64,000 nucleotides of DNA from Leisingera aquaemixtae (GTDB lineage Bacteria; Pseudomonadota; Alphaproteobacteria; Rhodobacterales; Rhodobacteraceae). Within the stretch, counting starts at the first letter, position 1. Each line of letters starts with the position of its first letter. Made by a program: the position numbers and the translations under genes. The stretch is taken from the NCBI RefSeq assembly GCF_019801145.1, contig NZ_JAHVJQ010000005.1, positions 351,770 through 415,769 on the forward strand. Reading direction: 5' to 3'. Under the pieces are notes generated by a model. The model did no database searches and had not been told where the DNA came from. It worked only from the letters and a program-made list of their open reading frames with translations. This document shows, piece by piece, positions 63,036-64,000 of the stretch.

Positions 63036-63189
63036 GGGGGTTTGCCGCGAAACCGCTGCGTTTGCGGCGCGCGGTACGTTTGGGGTTTATTAGGGGGGGG
63101 TAAACAGGCAGTTAGGCAAGGCAGATTGCAGCGAGCCATAACATAAGGGATGAGAGGCATTCTGATAAACTCGAGCGGCTTCAGCAGCC

Positions 63190-63771
63190 TCACCGGTCGA
63201 CGTCATCCAACACTCTCTTCGCATTGAGCATCGCTGTATGGCGCTTTAGAGATTGGTACCTTACAGATCGCAAATCTGTTTCGACTCTTAGAACAAGTAA
63301 GAGTAAAGCGTGAGCGAATTTCTTTCCAGGCAACAGCCCCTTCTCGTCATACTTAGAGAAACCATCCACGAATTTCGTGACTTCTCCGTCTTCTACTTCA
63401 AAATTCAACCTATGTGCCAAGCCATTTCTGACGCTATTTAGTCTTCGACACCAGCTTAAGTTTTCTCTGCTTAGGCACCCTAAAGAAAAAAGAAAATTTG
63501 CTTTTTGCATGAAGTACATTCGCTCAAGGTTCACTGTAGGATTTGGCAAAAACTGCTCTTCCAGAAATATCTCAAGTACATGATCCAAGGCCAAATGGGC
63601 TGTGAGTACTTGAGAACCTCGGTTGCGCAGCCTCAAACGTCTGGCGATCTGTTTAACGTTGAAACAACTCGCCTCGGTAACCTTCCTCAAGTCTTCTTCA
63701 GTTGCGTCCAAGGGGTTCACAAACCCAGCGGCCTTTAGTGCTTCTAGCATCTTGATAAGGCCTTGGTTCAT
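63190..63771 (-). CDS. Hypothetical protein with HEPN-like RNxxxH motif
   Basis: A 193-aa, mostly helical protein with no family I can name. Near residue 116 it has VRNGLAHRL, an exact RNxxxH, the active-site signature of many HEPN RNases, in a helical context (LALDHVLEIFLEEQF earlier, NLSWCRRLNSVRNGLAH). Such proteins act in toxin, abortive-infection or RNA-processing systems, but no MNT antitoxin or other partner is visible. Composition is far lower in GC than its neighbours. The start at 63771 follows GGAAACC/GAAG. It sits between rpsJ and a tuf remnant. Confidence 0.6.
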   Translation of the reverse strand: MNQGLIKMLEALKAAGFVNPLDATEEDLRKVTEASCFNVKQIARRLRLRNRGSQVLTAHLALDHVLEIFLEEQFLPNPTVNLERMYFMQKANFLFSLGCLSRENLSWCRRLNSVRNGLAHRLNFEVEDGEVTKFVDGFSKYDEKGLLPGKKFAHALLLLVLRVETDLRSVRYQSLKRHTAMLNAKRVLDDVDR

Positions 63772-63875
63772 GCTTCAGGTTTCCATCTATTTAACGCAGC
63801 AGGTCTTCTTTTAGCTTGTCACACTTCAAATTGGTAAGCCAACCAATGAATGCAACTTACACAGGACGCAAAACG

Positions 63876-63903
63876 AAAAAGGGCCTCCCGGAGGAGGCCC
63901 TTT
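63876..63903 (-). terminator. Terminator downstream of the tuf remnant
   Basis: An 11-bp perfect stem AAAGGGCCTCC/GGAGGCCCTTT with a 4-nt loop, and TTTTTCGTTTT on the minus strand. It lies 24 bp after the tuf-like stop codon. Confidence 0.88.
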
Positions 63904-63926
63904 CTACCAAGTATCAGGAGACCTGA

Positions 63927-63985
63927 TTACTCGATGATTTTGGACACAGTCTTAGTGCGCGCGTCTCGGGATCATCGCGTTCAAA
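63927..63985 (-). pseudogene. Apparent 3' remnant of tuf (elongation factor Tu)
   Basis: On the minus strand GTG TCC AAA ATC ATC GAG TAA (63927-63947) encodes VSKIIE and a stop, the usual C-terminus of EF-Tu. Just upstream the frame reads RTKT where intact proteins have RTVG(A/S)GV, and it soon meets a TGA. The bases before that (GCGATGATCCCGAGACGCGCGCACT) still resemble the codons for AIREGGRT with small changes. So this looks like a decayed or recombined tuf end followed by the original terminator. An intact tuf may lie beyond the window; I cannot see it. Confidence 0.5.
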
Positions 63986-64000
63986 CAAAAAGGGCGCCGC

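Larger units (their letters stand above)
62888..63189. other. Leader and promoter region of rpsJ
   Basis: 302 bp without a gene. It contains the promoter at 63007-63035, the leader hairpin at 62959-62980 and a run of eight or nine G near 63094-63102. No coding potential that I can support. Confidence 0.6.

Noticed and set aside
63094..63102. Poly-G run upstream of rpsJ as a phase-variation tract
   Set aside because: It lies upstream of the predicted promoter and in no coding frame; spacing effects on transcription cannot be supported from sequence alone.

Overview
The window looks like the chromosome of a marine alphaproteobacterium of the Roseobacter group (Rhodobacteraceae), probably close to Leisingera or Phaeobacter. 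The reasons are the high GC content, the ribosomal-protein and aapJQMP gene content, the rpmH-rnpA-yidD-yidC-engB-argB neighbourhood, an ATP12-type chaperone gene, DUF1127 genes paired with CU-rich hairpin RNAs, and short GC-rich palindromic intergenic repeats of a kind I associate with this group. The genus is an inference, not a measured result.

Layout. (1) 1-4656: the end of a BMP-type nucleoside ABC transporter operon (two permeases and a binding protein, visibly less GC-rich than the rest), an IS3-family element whose transposase is broken by a small hairpin insertion, and a tRNA-Arg(ACG). (2) 4757-8364, minus strand: TVP38/DedA membrane protein, FAD disulfide oxidoreductase and sensor kinase. 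(3) 8687-20180: the rpmH-rnpA-yidD cluster, an alpha/beta hydrolase on the opposite strand, ttcA, an EAL phosphodiesterase, yidC, a MOSC protein, engB, a DUF2946/PepSY pair, an SDR and argB. (4) 20282-23448: small unrelated genes (GYD, fatty acid hydroxylase, ferredoxin-like, SixA, DUF411). (5) 23564-28064: the aapJQMP general amino acid transporter. (6) 28297-35431: a crcB-rluA-HAD-ATP12 operon, a degP-rarA pair, and a DAHP synthase gene preceded by an aromatic leader peptide and terminator. (7) 35542-37965: a chemoreceptor with a CheR-docking-like tail.

(8) 38072-63035 carries the whole S10-spc-alpha ribosomal protein set on the minus strand, in canonical order but cut into blocks. Non-ribosomal genes sit between rplW and rplB (a secreted DUF2927-like protein), between rplP and rpmC (adenylate cyclase, HBM chemoreceptor, 2OG-oxygenase-like protein, AstE-like hydrolase), between rpmD and rplO (a membrane protein and two DUF1127/small-RNA units) and between adk and rpsM. 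Terminators close several blocks. Three block starts (rpsJ, rpmC, rplO) have near-identical promoters of the form TTGNNN-N17-TATAGG.

(9) 63190-64000: a low-GC gene with a HEPN-type RNxxxH motif and what looks like a decayed 3' end of tuf, at the place where tuf normally precedes rpsJ.

The most interesting signals are the duplicated stress-RNA cassette at 44531-45433 (LysR-type box, promoter, DUF1127 gene, CCUCCUCC-loop hairpin RNA, terminator), the aromatic attenuator at 35292-35431, and the blockwise rewiring of the ribosomal superoperon.
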